DNA of 45,880 nucleotides from Pseudomonas sp. PD9R (GTDB lineage Bacteria > Pseudomonadota > Gammaproteobacteria > Pseudomonadales > Pseudomonadaceae), in the NCBI RefSeq assembly GCF_019200975.1, contig NZ_JAHTMR010000008.1, forward strand, positions 32,208 through 78,087, written 5' to 3'. This document shows positions 31,457 to 40,618 of the stretch, one piece after another. The number at the start of each line of letters is the position of its first letter. The stretch's first letter is position 1. The position numbers and the translations under genes were made by a program. The notes under the pieces were generated by a model, which ran no database searches, was not told the origin of the DNA, and saw only the letters and a list, made by a program, of their open reading frames with translations.

Positions 31457-32401
31457 ATGAGCCATCCCGATGGTTTCACTCGCAGGGAAATACTTACGCT
31501 GGCTGCCGGTGCTTCGGCGGCCTTCACGTTCGGTCCGGCCGGGGCGCAATCCACGCCGTCGACGGGAACAGGAGGCAAGACCATGCAGACCCGCGCCATT
31601 CCTTCCAGCGCCGAAGCACTGCCCATTGTCGGGTTGGGCACCTATCGCGGTTTTGATGTTGCCCCTGGCGATCCAGCCTACAAAGCCCTGCCCGATGTAC
31701 TGGATGCGCTGTTCGAGAAGGGCGGAACCCTGATCGACAGCTCGCCGATGTACGGTCGTGCCGAACAGACCACCGGCGAATTGCTGTCGATCCATGAACC
31801 GCGTTCGCCAGCGTTTCTGGCAACCAAGGTGTGGACGCGTGGCCGCGAAGAGGGCATTGCGCAAATGGAGCAGTCCTTCGCGCTATTGCAGACCGACTGC
31901 ATAGATTTGATGCAGATTCACAACCTGCTGGATTGGCAAATCCATCTGCCGACGTTGCGCCACTGGAAGGAGGCGGGGCGCATTCGCTATATCGGCATCA
32001 CCCATTACACCGCCTCGGCCTATGAGGAAGTGGAGGCGGTGCTCAAGTCCGAACCGCTGGATTTCTTGCAGATCAACTACGCGCTGGACGATCGTGGCGT
32101 GGAAAAACGCATCCTGCCGCTGTGCCGTGAACGGGGCGTGGCGGTGATCTGCAATCGGCCGTTCGGCGGCGGTGGCCTGCTCGGTCGCCTCAAGGACAAA
32201 CCGTTGCCCGGATGGGCGGCGCAAGTCGGGGTCAAGAGCTGGCCACAACTGGCGCTGAAGTTCCTGTTGTCGCATTCGGCGGTGACTTGCGTGATCCCCG
32301 GCACTGGCAACCCGCGCTACATGGCGGAAAACGCCGGCGCCGGTTTCGGCCCGATGCTTACTGATGCGCAGCGTCATCAGTTGATTGCTCTAGTGGAGTA
32401 G
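31457..32401 (+). CDS. Tat-exported aldo/keto reductase
   Basis: A 314-residue AKR with a twin-arginine signal (FTRREILTLAAGASAAFTFG; RR at 9-10, cleavage near AGA-QST). The catalytic tetrad is Asp94 and Tyr99 (IDSSPMYG), Lys124 (ATKVW) and His155 (MQIHN). PFGGGGLLGRL and IPGTGNPRYMAENAGAG bind the NADP phosphate in this family. Export through Tat implies folding with cofactor in the cytoplasm and function in the periplasm, unusual for an NADPH enzyme. The gene is alone; the next gene (118 bp) encodes LsfA. Confidence 0.9.
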   Translation: MSHPDGFTRREILTLAAGASAAFTFGPAGAQSTPSTGTGGKTMQTRAIPSSAEALPIVGLGTYRGFDVAPGDPAYKALPDVLDALFEKGGTLIDSSPMYGRAEQTTGELLSIHEPRSPAFLATKVWTRGREEGIAQMEQSFALLQTDCIDLMQIHNLLDWQIHLPTLRHWKEAGRIRYIGITHYTASAYEEVEAVLKSEPLDFLQINYALDDRGVEKRILPLCRERGVAVICNRPFGGGGLLGRLKDKPLPGWAAQVGVKSWPQLALKFLLSHSAVTCVIPGTGNPRYMAENAGAGFGPMLTDAQRHQLIALVE

Positions 32402-32519
32402 GGACCGGCGTGTCGTGGAACCTCTCCTATACTGTTTCGCGTTAGCCGACTCCCCATGCCGTTGAAACCGCATCCGGTCCCATAACGGCGCCCCGACCAT
32501 CCCTGCAAGGAGATCGAAC

Positions 32520-33173
32520 ATGTCCATCCGTATTGGCGACGTAGCACCGGATTTCACCGCGCAAACCACCGAAGGCACGCTCAACTTTCATGAGTGGGTG
32601 GGTGACAAGTGGGCCATCCTGTTTTCCCATCCGAAGGATTTCACCCCCGTTTGCACCACTGAGCTGGGTTACCTGGCCAAGCTCAAACCGGAGTTCGACA
32701 AGCGCAACACCAAGATCCTCGGGCTGAGCATCGACCCGGTCAGTGACCACAACAAATGGGTCGGTGATATCGAAGAAACCCAAGGCAACGCCGTCAACTA
32801 TCCGCTGATCGGCGACGAAAACCTGGTGGTGGCCAAGCTCTACGACATGATTCACCCCAATGCCAGCGGCGGCTCGCGTACCGCCGTGGACAACGCCACC
32901 GTGCGTTCGGTGTTCATTGTCGGTCCGGACAAAAAGGTCAAGGCGATGCTGATCTACCCGATGAGTGCCGGACGCAATTTCGACGAGGTGCTGCGTTTGC
33001 TCGATTCGCTGCAACTCAATGCCAAGCACACGGTGGCAACGCCTGTGAACTGGCGTCCGGGTGAAGATGTGATCATCCCGACGTCGGTGTCCGATGAAGA
33101 TGCGAAGAAGAAATACCCGGAGGGTTTCAAAACGCTGAAGCCGTATCTGCGGACCGTGGCACAGCCTAAATAA
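32520..33173 (+). CDS. lsfA: 1-Cys peroxiredoxin LsfA
   Basis: A 217-residue Prx6-type peroxiredoxin. The peroxidatic Cys45 is in HPKDFTPVCTTELG; no resolving Cys is present. VRSVFIVGPDKKVKAMLIYP and the long C-terminal dimerisation arm (PVNWRPGEDVIIPTSVSDE) are typical. LsfA in Pseudomonas reduces H2O2 and organic peroxides and was first found as a sulphate-starvation-induced protein. CAAGGAG precedes the start. No adjacent LysR-type lsfR gene is present, unlike in P. aeruginosa. Confidence 0.95.
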   Translation: MSIRIGDVAPDFTAQTTEGTLNFHEWVGDKWAILFSHPKDFTPVCTTELGYLAKLKPEFDKRNTKILGLSIDPVSDHNKWVGDIEETQGNAVNYPLIGDENLVVAKLYDMIHPNASGGSRTAVDNATVRSVFIVGPDKKVKAMLIYPMSAGRNFDEVLRLLDSLQLNAKHTVATPVNWRPGEDVIIPTSVSDEDAKKKYPEGFKTLKPYLRTVAQPK

Positions 33174-33188
33174 TCATCAACGATCAAC

Positions 33189-33286
33189 CCTGTAGGAGCT
33201 GCCGAAGGCTCGGGCCGCGTTCGGACGATCTTTTGATCTTTAAAAACAGATCAAAAGATCGCAGCCTGCGGCAGCTCCTACAGGGG
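33189..33286. repeat. GATCTTTTGATC-family inverted repeat
   Basis: CCTGTAGGAGCTGCCGAAGG and CGATCTTTTGATC on the left mirror GATCAAAAGATCG and CGGCAGCTCCTACAGG on the right, giving a potential stem of about 40 bp. The left arm carries an odd insertion (GGGCCGCGTTCGGA) that interrupts the usual GGCTGCGATC. It follows lsfA. Confidence 0.85.
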
Positions 33287-33324
33287 CGGTATCGTTCACA
33301 AAATTGATTTACGACACCAGCGCC

Positions 33325-33353
33325 ATGTGGGAGCGAGCTTGCTCGCGATGAGG
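33325..33353. repeat. Single REP arm
   Basis: TGTGGGAGCGAGCTTGCTCG with the CGATGAGGCC continuation, lacking the second arm; followed by the small inverted repeat TTGGCC/GGCCAA at about 33354-33370. Confidence 0.75.
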
Positions 33354-33381
33354 CCAACCCTGTTGGCCAAAAAAATGCCCA

Positions 33382-34269
33382 TCAAACCAGATACTTTTTA
33401 AACCACCCCAACGTCCGCTCCCACGCCAGCTTCGCTGCCGCCTCGTCATAACGCGGCGTGGAATCATTGTGAAAACCATGGTTACAGCCGGGGTAGATAA
33501 ACGCCTCATACGTCTTGCCCCCAGCCTTCAACGCCTGCTCATACGCCGGCCATCCCTCATTGATCCGTGTATCCAGCTCACCATAGTGCAGCATCACCGG
33601 GGCCTTGATTCGCGCGACATCCTTGGCGTCCGGCTGACGCCCGTAAAACGACACCGCAGCCCCCAGTTCCGGATAAGCCACAGCTGCCGCATTAACCACG
33701 CCACCGCCGTAACAGAAACCGGTGATGCCGACTTTGCCGCTGCCGGCGTCGTGTTTCATCAGCCATTCGACGGCGGCGAAAAAGTCATTCATGAGCTTTT
33801 CCGGATCGACCGTCGCCTGCAACTCCCGGCCCTTGTCGTCGTTGCCGGGATAACCGCCGACCGACGTCAGGCCATCCGGGGCGAGGGCGATGAAACCGGC
33901 CTTGGCCAGCCGCCGGGCGACGTCCTCGATGTAAGGGTTGAGACCACGGTTTTCGTGCACGACCACCACCGCCGGAACTTTGCCGCTGGCCTTGGCCGGG
34001 CGCACCAGATAGCCACGAACCTGGCCGTGACCCTTGGGTGAAGGGTAGGTGATGTACTCGGCGAGGATATCCGGGTCAGTGAACTCGACTTGTTCGGCCA
34101 GGGCGTAATCGGGGCTCAAGGAGGCCAGCAACGCACTGGCGGTCAAGCCGCCGAGGGTGAACAGCGCGGCACGGTCGAGAAATTCGCGCCGGTTGATCAG
34201 GCCATGGGCGTAGTAGTCGTAGAGTTCCAGCAGTTGCGGGGAAAAGTCTTTGGCGGTGAGGCGGGGCAT
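33382..34269 (-). CDS. Dienelactone hydrolase family protein with Tat-type signal
   Basis: A 295-residue alpha/beta hydrolase. Nucleophile Cys186 in GITGFCYGGG, Glu106 in VVHENRGLNPY, Asp in HYGELDTRIN and His in GCNHGFHND match dienelactone hydrolase. The N terminus is extended by about 60 residues with INRREFLDRAALFTLGG (RR at 27-28), a twin-arginine motif placed unusually far from the start, followed by a hydrophobic stretch ending DYALA. Family enzymes open lactone rings of chloroaromatic breakdown, but exported members have unknown substrates. Single-gene unit flanked by repeats. Confidence 0.9.
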   Translation of the reverse strand: MPRLTAKDFSPQLLELYDYYAHGLINRREFLDRAALFTLGGLTASALLASLSPDYALAEQVEFTDPDILAEYITYPSPKGHGQVRGYLVRPAKASGKVPAVVVVHENRGLNPYIEDVARRLAKAGFIALAPDGLTSVGGYPGNDDKGRELQATVDPEKLMNDFFAAVEWLMKHDAGSGKVGITGFCYGGGVVNAAAVAYPELGAAVSFYGRQPDAKDVARIKAPVMLHYGELDTRINEGWPAYEQALKAGGKTYEAFIYPGCNHGFHNDSTPRYDEAAAKLAWERTLGWFKKYLV

Positions 34270-34303
34270 TGGTATGCATCCTCTTAATCGAAAAAAATAT
34301 TCC

Positions 34304-34418
34304 CCTGTAGGAGCTGCCGCAGGCTGCGATCTTTTGATCTGATTTTTTGATCTTCAGCAATTCCAACGGCACCAAAAAACAAGATCAAAAGATCGCAGCC
34401 TGCGGCAGCTCCTACAGT
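34304..34418. repeat. GATCTTTTGATC-family inverted repeat
   Basis: CTGTAGGAGCTGCCGCAGG-CTGCGATCTTTTGATC and its complement enclose a central segment with CACCAAAAAACAAGATC, similar to the centre of the copies at 45654-45880. It lies between glcG and the dienelactone hydrolase gene. Confidence 0.88.
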
Positions 34419-34428
34419 GGATTTGTGA

Positions 34429-34830
34429 TCATTTGAGAGTCTGCGCCCCGGCTTTAGCCACCTGCGCATCCTGCTCGGCCTTGACCCCGGACACCCCGAC
34501 CGCGCCGATCACCTGGCCGTCGACGATGATCGGCACGCCACCTTCAAGGGAGGTCAGCAACGGTGCCGACAAAAAGGCATGCCTCCCGCCGTTGACCATG
34601 TCTTCATAACCTTTGGATTCACGCCGACCCAGTGCCGAGGTGCGGGCCTTTTCGGTGGCGATGTAGGCGCTGATGGGCGATGCGCCGTCGAGACGTTCGA
34701 GGGCCAGCGGGTGCCCACCGTCATCGACAACAACGATGGTCACCGCCCACTGGTTGCTTTGGGCTTCGGTGCGGGCGGCAGCGAGAATCTGGCCGACTTC
34801 GCTCTGGCTTAACACGGCTTTGCTGTTCAT
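34429..34830 (-). CDS. glcG: GlcG/HbpS-family haem-binding-like protein of the glycolate operon
   Basis: A 133-residue protein of the GlcG (DUF336) family: LSQSEVGQILAAARTEAQSN, VTIVVVDDGGHPLALERLDG, KARTSALGRRES and GGVPIIVDGQVIGAVGVSG. It has no signal peptide. Function within glycolate metabolism is unknown; relatives bind haem or corrinoids. ATG 34830 was chosen because GGAAG lies 6 bases upstream, while the ATG two codons earlier would be too close to that site. Last gene of glcDEFG; 20 bp after glcF. Confidence 0.92.
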   Translation of the reverse strand: MNSKAVLSQSEVGQILAAARTEAQSNQWAVTIVVVDDGGHPLALERLDGASPISAYIATEKARTSALGRRESKGYEDMVNGGRHAFLSAPLLTSLEGGVPIIVDGQVIGAVGVSGVKAEQDAQVAKAGAQTLK

Positions 34831-34850
34831 GGGCATCTTCCAGGATTGAG

Positions 34851-36068
34851 TTAACGTAGCGCGTCTTCGAGCACTTCGATCCAGTGCCGGACCGGCGTTC
34901 GACCCGCACCGTCGAGGTGTGCCTGACAGCCAATATTGGCCGTGACAATCACTTCGGGGTAGCCGCTTTCCAGCGCATTCATCTTGTTATCACGCAGTTG
35001 CCTGGACAATACCGGTTGGGTCAGCGAGTAAGTGCCCGCCGAGCCGCAGCACAAATGGCTGTCAGGCACGGACGTCAGGTTGAAACCCAGGCGAATCAGC
35101 AGCGATTCCACCGCACCGCCGAGTTTTTGCGCGTGCTGCAAGGTACACGGGCAATGGAACGCCAGGCGCTGGGCGCTGTGTATGCCCAGTTGCGCCAACG
35201 GCTCGTCGCGCAACACTTCAACCAGGTCCTTGGCCAGTGCGCTCACCGTTTTGGCCTTGTCGGCATAGGCCGGATCGCTGCTGAGCAAATGGCCGTAATC
35301 CTTGATGAACGCACCACAGCCGCTGGCGGTCTGCACGATGGCCTCTGCGCCTTTTTCGATGCTCGGCCACCAGGCGTCAATGTTGTGCCGGGCACGATCG
35401 AGGCCGGCAGCCTGTGCATCCAGATGATAGTCGACTGCACCGCAGCAGCCAGCTTCGCGGCTCGGCGTGACGCTGATCCCCAGTCGATCCAGTACCCGTG
35501 CGGCGGCCACGTTGGTATTGGGCGACAGGCCCGGTTGCACGCAACCTTCGAGCATCAGCACTTGCCGCGCATGGTGGGTGGCGGGGCGAAGTTTGGTCGC
35601 AGGTACACTGCGCGGTAATTTGCTTTGCAGCGCATCGGGCAGCAACGCCCGGAATACCTGGCCGCTGCTGACCAACCCTTTGAACAGATCCGGATGCGGC
35701 ACCAATGTGCGCAAACTTTCACGCAGCAGTCGCTGGCCCATTGGGCGTGGCACCGCCGCATCGACCACTGCGCGGCCGATGTCCAGCAAGTTGTGGTAGT
35801 CGACACCGGACGGGCAGGTGGTTTCGCAGTTGCGGCACGACAGGCAGCGATCCAGATGTTGCTGGGTTTTTTGCGTGACCTCGTTGCCTTCCAGCACCTG
35901 TTTGATCAGGTAGATACGCCCCCGTGGGCCATCCAGTTCATCGCCGAGCAATTGATAGGTCGGGCAAGTGGCATTGCAAAAACCGCAGTGCACACAGGTG
36001 CGCAGGATGCTATCGGCTTCTTCAGCACGGGGCAGTCGGCGGGCGCTTTCGCTCAAAGTGGTCTGCAT
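34851..36068 (-). CDS. glcF: Glycolate oxidase iron-sulphur subunit GlcF
   Basis: A 405-residue protein. Two 4Fe-4S motifs occupy the N terminus: CVHCGFCNATCP (Cys25, 28, 31, 35) and CLSCRNCETTCPSGVDYH. Two CCG domains follow (ML.GCVQ..-type LMLEGCVQPGLSP with REAGCCGAVDYH; HCPCTLQHAQKL with SHLCCGSAGTYSL), which bind a further iron-sulphur centre. GlcF passes electrons from GlcD/GlcE to the quinone pool at the membrane. It starts 3 bp after glcE. Confidence 0.97.
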   Translation of the reverse strand: MQTTLSESARRLPRAEEADSILRTCVHCGFCNATCPTYQLLGDELDGPRGRIYLIKQVLEGNEVTQKTQQHLDRCLSCRNCETTCPSGVDYHNLLDIGRAVVDAAVPRPMGQRLLRESLRTLVPHPDLFKGLVSSGQVFRALLPDALQSKLPRSVPATKLRPATHHARQVLMLEGCVQPGLSPNTNVAAARVLDRLGISVTPSREAGCCGAVDYHLDAQAAGLDRARHNIDAWWPSIEKGAEAIVQTASGCGAFIKDYGHLLSSDPAYADKAKTVSALAKDLVEVLRDEPLAQLGIHSAQRLAFHCPCTLQHAQKLGGAVESLLIRLGFNLTSVPDSHLCCGSAGTYSLTQPVLSRQLRDNKMNALESGYPEVIVTANIGCQAHLDGAGRTPVRHWIEVLEDALR

Positions 36069-36071
36069 GGG

Positions 36072-37136
36072 TCAGAACTCCGCGTACAGGCGACCGGGGT
36101 TGAAAACGCCCCGTGGATCAAGTTGCTGCTTCAGGTTCTGGTGCAAGCGCATCAGTGCGGTGGGCAGCGGCTGGAATGGGCTGTCGGTCAGCCCGTGGCT
36201 GTAGCAGGTCACGTGCCCGCCGACTTCATCGACGACCTGGCGAATGAATGCCGCTTCGGCGTCGGACTTGAGCCAGCGCTGGGCGCCGCCCCAATCGATC
36301 AGTTGCTGGCCCGGCAGCGACAGTTTCGGCGTGTTATTGGGCAGCGACAGGCGCGAAAGCGGTTGGTCTTCATCGAAAAAGCTCAAGCGATGTTCATTGA
36401 GGTCGAGCCAGTAGGATGCATCCAATAATTCGCCGCCCAAGCGATCATGGGCCGCCGCCACTGAGCCTTCACCTCCCTCAAGCCGCAAGTGCAGGCGCAA
36501 ACCGTCATGGCACGCGGCGCTGATCGGCAACGGTTGCTGGCCCCATTCAGCCAGGCGCAGCAAGGCGCGTTCACTGTTCATTTCCAGGCTGATACTCAAA
36601 CATTTCCGGGGTTTGGGCAGGACCTTGAGCGACACTTCGGTGATCAGCCCAAGGGTGCCGTAGCTGCCGGCCATCAGTCGCGACAGGTCGTAACCGGCAA
36701 CGTTCTTCATGACTTCACCGCCGAAGCGAAGATGTTTGCCGTGGCCGGTGATTACCCGGGTGCCCAGCACAAAGTCCCGGACAGAGCCTGACCATGGACG
36801 ACGCGGCCCTGAAAGTCCGCAGGCAATCATGCCGCCTACGGTAGCGTCGTCACCAAACGAGGGCGGTTCGCAGGGCAACATCTGCTGCGCGGCGTCCAGC
36901 ACGTGCGACAGCTCGGCCAGCGGCGTGCCGCAGCGAGCTGTGATCACCAGTTCGGTCGGGTCGTAGCTGACGATGCCCCGGTGTGAGCGAGTGTCGAGTA
37001 TTTCCCCCGCGACGATGCGCCCAAGAAAGGCCTTGCTGTTGGAACCCTGAATGCGCAGAGGCGTGGCGTTTTCCAGCGCCTGGTTGATCTGCTCCAGCAG
37101 CAGGCTGCTGTCATCGATATCGCCTGTTCCGTGCAT
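36072..37136 (-). CDS. glcE: Glycolate oxidase FAD-binding subunit GlcE
   Basis: A 354-residue PCMH-type FAD-binding protein: ATPLRIQGSNSKAFLGR, EPPSFGDDATVGGMIACGLS, RDFVLGTRVITGHGKHLRFG, MKNVAGYDLSRLMAGSYGTL and LITEVSLKVLPKP. It is a shortened homologue of GlcD lacking its C-terminal catalytic half. Start codon and glcD stop overlap as TGATG, so translation is coupled. Confidence 0.97.
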   Translation of the reverse strand: MHGTGDIDDSSLLLEQINQALENATPLRIQGSNSKAFLGRIVAGEILDTRSHRGIVSYDPTELVITARCGTPLAELSHVLDAAQQMLPCEPPSFGDDATVGGMIACGLSGPRRPWSGSVRDFVLGTRVITGHGKHLRFGGEVMKNVAGYDLSRLMAGSYGTLGLITEVSLKVLPKPRKCLSISLEMNSERALLRLAEWGQQPLPISAACHDGLRLHLRLEGGEGSVAAAHDRLGGELLDASYWLDLNEHRLSFFDEDQPLSRLSLPNNTPKLSLPGQQLIDWGGAQRWLKSDAEAAFIRQVVDEVGGHVTCYSHGLTDSPFQPLPTALMRLHQNLKQQLDPRGVFNPGRLYAEF

Positions 37137-38635
37137 CAGAAACGCTCCAGGTCAGGGAAGGGCAGTTGCCCCGCGTGCACGTGCATGGCGCCAAACTCGG
37201 CGCAGCGGTGCAGGGTCGGAATGTTCTTGCCGGGGTTGAGCAAACCGCTGGGGTCGAACGCCGCTTTGACGGCATGAAACAGCGTCAGCTCATCGCTGTT
37301 GAATTGCGCGCACATCTGGTTGATTTTCTCGCGCCCGACCCCGTGTTCCCCGGTGATGCTGCCGCCGACTTTCACGCACAACTCCAGAATCTTGCCGCCC
37401 AGGGTTTCGGCGCGTTGCAGTTCACCCGGTTGATTGGCATCGAACAGAATCAGTGGGTGCATGTTGCCGTCACCGGCATGGAATACGTTGGCCACCCGCA
37501 ATCCGTATTCCGCCGACAACTGGGCGATAGCGTGCAAAACACCGGGCAACTCGCGGCGCGGAATCGTGCCGTCCATGCAGTAATAATCCGGCGACAGGCG
37601 GCCCACCGCCGGGAAGGCATTCTTGCGCCCGGCCCAGAAGCGCACGCGTTCGGCTTCATCTTTGGCCTGGCGTACTTCGGTGGCTCCAGCGCTCTCCAGC
37701 ACCTGGCGCACGCGATTGCAGTCGTCGTGCACGTCGGCTTCAACTCCGTCGAGTTCGCACAGCAGAATGGCTTGGGCCTCGACCGGGTAGCCGGCGTGGA
37801 TAAAGTCTTCGGCAGCGCGGATGGCCAGGTTGTCCATCATCTCCAGGCCACCGGGAATGATCCCCGCCGCGATGATGTCGCCAACCGCTCTGCCAGCCTT
37901 TTCCACGGAATCGAACGCCGCCAGCAGCACCTTGGCGGATTGTGGTTTGGGCAGCAGCTTGACCGTGACTTCGGTAATCACCCCGAGCATGCCTTCGGAG
38001 CCGGTGAACAAGGCCAGCAGGTCGAAGCCGGGGGAGTCGAGGGCGTTCGAGCCCAGGCTCAGGCATTCGCCCTCGACGGTGAGGATGTCGACCTTCAGCA
38101 CGTTGTGCACGGTCAGGCCGTACTTCAGGCAATGCACGCCGCCAGCGTTTTCGGCGACGTTGCCGCCGATGGAGCAGGCGATTTGCGAAGAAGGGTCTGG
38201 TGCGTAATAGAGACCGTACTGGGCCGCGGCCTGGGAAATCGCCAGATTGCGCACCCCCGGCTGGACCCGTGCGGTCCGGGCGGCGGGGTCGATGTGCAGG
38301 ATCTGATTGAAGCGCGCCATCACCAGCAGCACGCCTTTTTCCAAGGGCAAGGCACCACCGGACAAACCGGTCCCGGCACCACGGGCGACCACGGGTACTT
38401 GCCGCTCATGGCACAGCCGCAGCACGCCCTGAACCTGGGCGATGTCACGCGGTAATACCACCAACATGGGCGTGGTGCGGTACGCCGAGAGCCCATCGCA
38501 TTCGTACGGTTTGAGCTCTTCCTGTTGGTGCAGCACCTCCAGGTCCGGCCACTGCACGTGCAGAGCCTGCAACAAACCGGCCTTGTCCACGTCAGGCAGA
38601 GCGCCGTCGACGCGTTCGTCGTAGAGAATGTTCAT
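37136..38635 (-). CDS. glcD: Glycolate oxidase catalytic subunit GlcD
   Basis: A 499-residue FAD-linked oxidase that oxidises glycolate (or D-lactate) to glyoxylate. The PCMH FAD domain carries PVVARGAGTGLSGGALPLEKG and SIGGNVAENAGGVHCLKYGL (about 79-185). The C-terminal domain carries HAGDGNMHPLILFD and ITGEHGVGREK, with the substrate/metal His residues. First of glcDEFG. The upstream 162 bp contain repeat arms rather than an obvious promoter, so part of its transcription may come from the permease gene further upstream. Confidence 0.97.
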   Translation of the reverse strand: MNILYDERVDGALPDVDKAGLLQALHVQWPDLEVLHQQEELKPYECDGLSAYRTTPMLVVLPRDIAQVQGVLRLCHERQVPVVARGAGTGLSGGALPLEKGVLLVMARFNQILHIDPAARTARVQPGVRNLAISQAAAQYGLYYAPDPSSQIACSIGGNVAENAGGVHCLKYGLTVHNVLKVDILTVEGECLSLGSNALDSPGFDLLALFTGSEGMLGVITEVTVKLLPKPQSAKVLLAAFDSVEKAGRAVGDIIAAGIIPGGLEMMDNLAIRAAEDFIHAGYPVEAQAILLCELDGVEADVHDDCNRVRQVLESAGATEVRQAKDEAERVRFWAGRKNAFPAVGRLSPDYYCMDGTIPRRELPGVLHAIAQLSAEYGLRVANVFHAGDGNMHPLILFDANQPGELQRAETLGGKILELCVKVGGSITGEHGVGREKINQMCAQFNSDELTLFHAVKAAFDPSGLLNPGKNIPTLHRCAEFGAMHVHAGQLPFPDLERF

Positions 38636-38682
38636 AGTCGCTTTACGATACTCCCTTCACGAAAGCCCGGGCCATTTAGGCA

Positions 38683-38796
38683 ACTGTAGGAGCGAGCTTG
38701 CTCGCGAGGGACGTGAGGGCTACGCGTTCATCCTGCGAATACGCGTAATCGTTACCGTCCATCGCGAGCAAGGCCCGGGGATGCTGGGCTACGGGG
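38683..38796. repeat. REP arms flanking an unusual spacer
   Basis: CTGTAGGAGCGAGCTTGCTCG on the left and ATCGCGAGCAAGGCC on the right, the latter diverging after GCAAG. The spacer contains ACGCGTTCATCC..GAATACGCGT, a second short inverted repeat. It separates the permease from glcD within a probable transcription unit. Confidence 0.7.
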
Positions 38797-38797
38797 A

Positions 38798-40561
38798 TCA
38801 ATGCCCGCCCACCACCATATGACTGAACGGCGCGACGTAGGCCTGCAACGTCACCAATCCGCCGACCAGAATCGCCAGGATGATCGAGTGGAAGAACACG
38901 TAACGCAGGATTTCCCCTTCATGGCCATACCAGCGGGTGGCGGTAGAGGCGACCACGATTGACTGGGCATCAACCATCTTGCCCATGACGCCGCCGGAAC
39001 TGTTGGCGGCGGCCATCAACACCGGGCTCAGCCCAAGCTGTTCGGAAGTGACCCGCTGCAAGCCGCCGAACAGCACGTTGGACGCCGTGTCCGAGCCGGT
39101 CAGCGCGACGCCGAGCCAGCCGAGCAGGGTGCCGAACATCGGATAGAAAATCCCCGTCGCGGCGAAGGCCAGGCCCATCGTCGCGTCCAGCCCGGAATAG
39201 CGCGTGAGGAAACCAAGGGCGAGCATGGCGGTGATGGTGATCAGCGAATAGCGCACCACCCACAGCGTGCGCAGGTACTGGCTGATCAATTGCGGGATGG
39301 AGTAGCCCATCAGCAATCCGCCGAGAACCGCCGCCAGGAAGATGCCGCTGCCGGTGGCGGTGAACCAGGTGAATTTGTAGATCGCGTCCTCGGTTTTTGG
39401 CGCAGGGACGACGGGTGGCACCTTCTCGATCTGTTGGTGAATCGTGCTGAAGGTCAGGATCGGCGCAAACACCGGATTCGCTTCACTCACGGGTTTGCCC
39501 TGGGGGTCAAGCTTGGCCGAGTGGGTAGCAGGGTCCATGGCCGGGCGAACATCAAACATGTTTTTGAAACCCTGGGTGCCCCAGGCGAAAACGAAAATGG
39601 TGAGGATGATCCACGGCATCCAGGCGCGCATCACGGCAGGCTTGGCATCGCTGGCGAAGGCTGCGGTTGGTTCGGGTTTGGCGTCGTGCTCGGCATCGAT
39701 TTTCGAGTTGTCGACCCGTCCGGACAGCGCGGCTGAGGTGTGCACAGTGGCGGGTTTCCAGACTTTCAGGAACAGCGTCAGGCAAGCCATGGAAATCAGT
39801 GCGGCGATCACGTCCACCAGCATGGGGCCGTGATAGTTGGAAACGATGAATTGCGGCACCGCGAAACTGACCCCTGCCACCAGGATCGCCGGCCAGATTT
39901 CCAGCATTTTGCGCCACCCCGCAAACGCCCAGATCAGCCAGAACGGCACAATCACCGAGAAGAACGGCAGCTGCCGCCCGACCATCATCGACAGTTCCAT
40001 CTCATCCAGCCCGGTGACCTTGGCCAAGGTGATGATCGGCGTACCCAAGGCGCCGAACGCCACGGGCGCGGTGTTGGCGATCAGTGCCAGGCCAGAGGCG
40101 GCCAGCGGCGAGAAACCCAACCCGATCAGAATTGCCCCGGTCACCGCCACCGGCGTACCGAAACCCGCGGCCCCTTCGAAAAACGCGCCAAAGCAGAAGG
40201 CGATCAGCAGCAATTGCAGGCGGCGGTCGTCGGTAATCCGTGCCAGGGAATCCTGCAGCACTTTGAACGAGCCATTCTCAGTGGTCAGCCGGTGCAAAAA
40301 GATGATGTTCAACACGATCCAGCCAATCGGCAGCAGACCGTTGGCTGCGCCATATAACGCGGCCGACCCCGCCATGTTGGCGGGCATGCCGAAAGCGAAG
40401 ATTGCAATCAGTAACGCGGAGGCGAGGGCGAGCAGCGCCGCCAGGTGTGCCTTGACGTGGAAGAACGCCAGGGAGGCCAGCATCACCACTACCGGCACAG
40501 CGGCCATTACGGTTGAAAGCACTGGGTTGTTGAACGGATCGTAGATTTGCTGCCAGACCAT
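38798..40561 (-). CDS. Glycolate/L-lactate permease (LldP/GlcA family)
   Basis: A 587-residue LctP-family permease with about 13 membrane helices: LPIGWIVLNIIFLHRLTTEN, FCFGAFFEGAAGFGTPVAVT (family signature), ANTAPVAFGALGTPIITLAK, ALTGSDTASNVLFGGLQRVT and SSGGVMGKMVDAQSIVVAST. It imports 2-hydroxy acids such as glycolate and lactate with protons. The hydrophilic loop at about residues 275-310 (rich in Asp/Lys/Ala) is typical. Its position before glcD on the same strand supports glycolate as a substrate. A sigma-70-like promoter and a leader able to hide the ribosome site lie upstream. Confidence 0.95.
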   Translation of the reverse strand: MVWQQIYDPFNNPVLSTVMAAVPVVVMLASLAFFHVKAHLAALLALASALLIAIFAFGMPANMAGSAALYGAANGLLPIGWIVLNIIFLHRLTTENGSFKVLQDSLARITDDRRLQLLLIAFCFGAFFEGAAGFGTPVAVTGAILIGLGFSPLAASGLALIANTAPVAFGALGTPIITLAKVTGLDEMELSMMVGRQLPFFSVIVPFWLIWAFAGWRKMLEIWPAILVAGVSFAVPQFIVSNYHGPMLVDVIAALISMACLTLFLKVWKPATVHTSAALSGRVDNSKIDAEHDAKPEPTAAFASDAKPAVMRAWMPWIILTIFVFAWGTQGFKNMFDVRPAMDPATHSAKLDPQGKPVSEANPVFAPILTFSTIHQQIEKVPPVVPAPKTEDAIYKFTWFTATGSGIFLAAVLGGLLMGYSIPQLISQYLRTLWVVRYSLITITAMLALGFLTRYSGLDATMGLAFAATGIFYPMFGTLLGWLGVALTGSDTASNVLFGGLQRVTSEQLGLSPVLMAAANSSGGVMGKMVDAQSIVVASTATRWYGHEGEILRYVFFHSIILAILVGGLVTLQAYVAPFSHMVVGGH

Positions 40562-40564
40562 GTT

Positions 40565-40613
40565 CCACCTCTGCTTTTTATTGTTGGAAATGCAGACCCC
40601 TGGGGGGAGGTGG
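40565..40613 (-). promoter_or_regulatory. Permease leader hairpin covering the ribosome site
   Basis: The predicted mRNA starts near CCACCTC, which complements GAGGTGG, the sequence containing the permease's Shine-Dalgarno. TCTGC and GCAGA extend the pairing, with a C-rich bulge on the 5' side and an A-rich loop. Folding would block translation until opened by a factor or the first ribosome. Structure is inferred by eye. Confidence 0.45.
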
Positions 40614-40618
40614 CTTGT

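Noticed and set aside
37166..38455. Open frame of 429 codons antisense to glcD
   Set aside because: Same codon-bias shadow effect; glcD is conserved, has coupled neighbours and a clear family signature.
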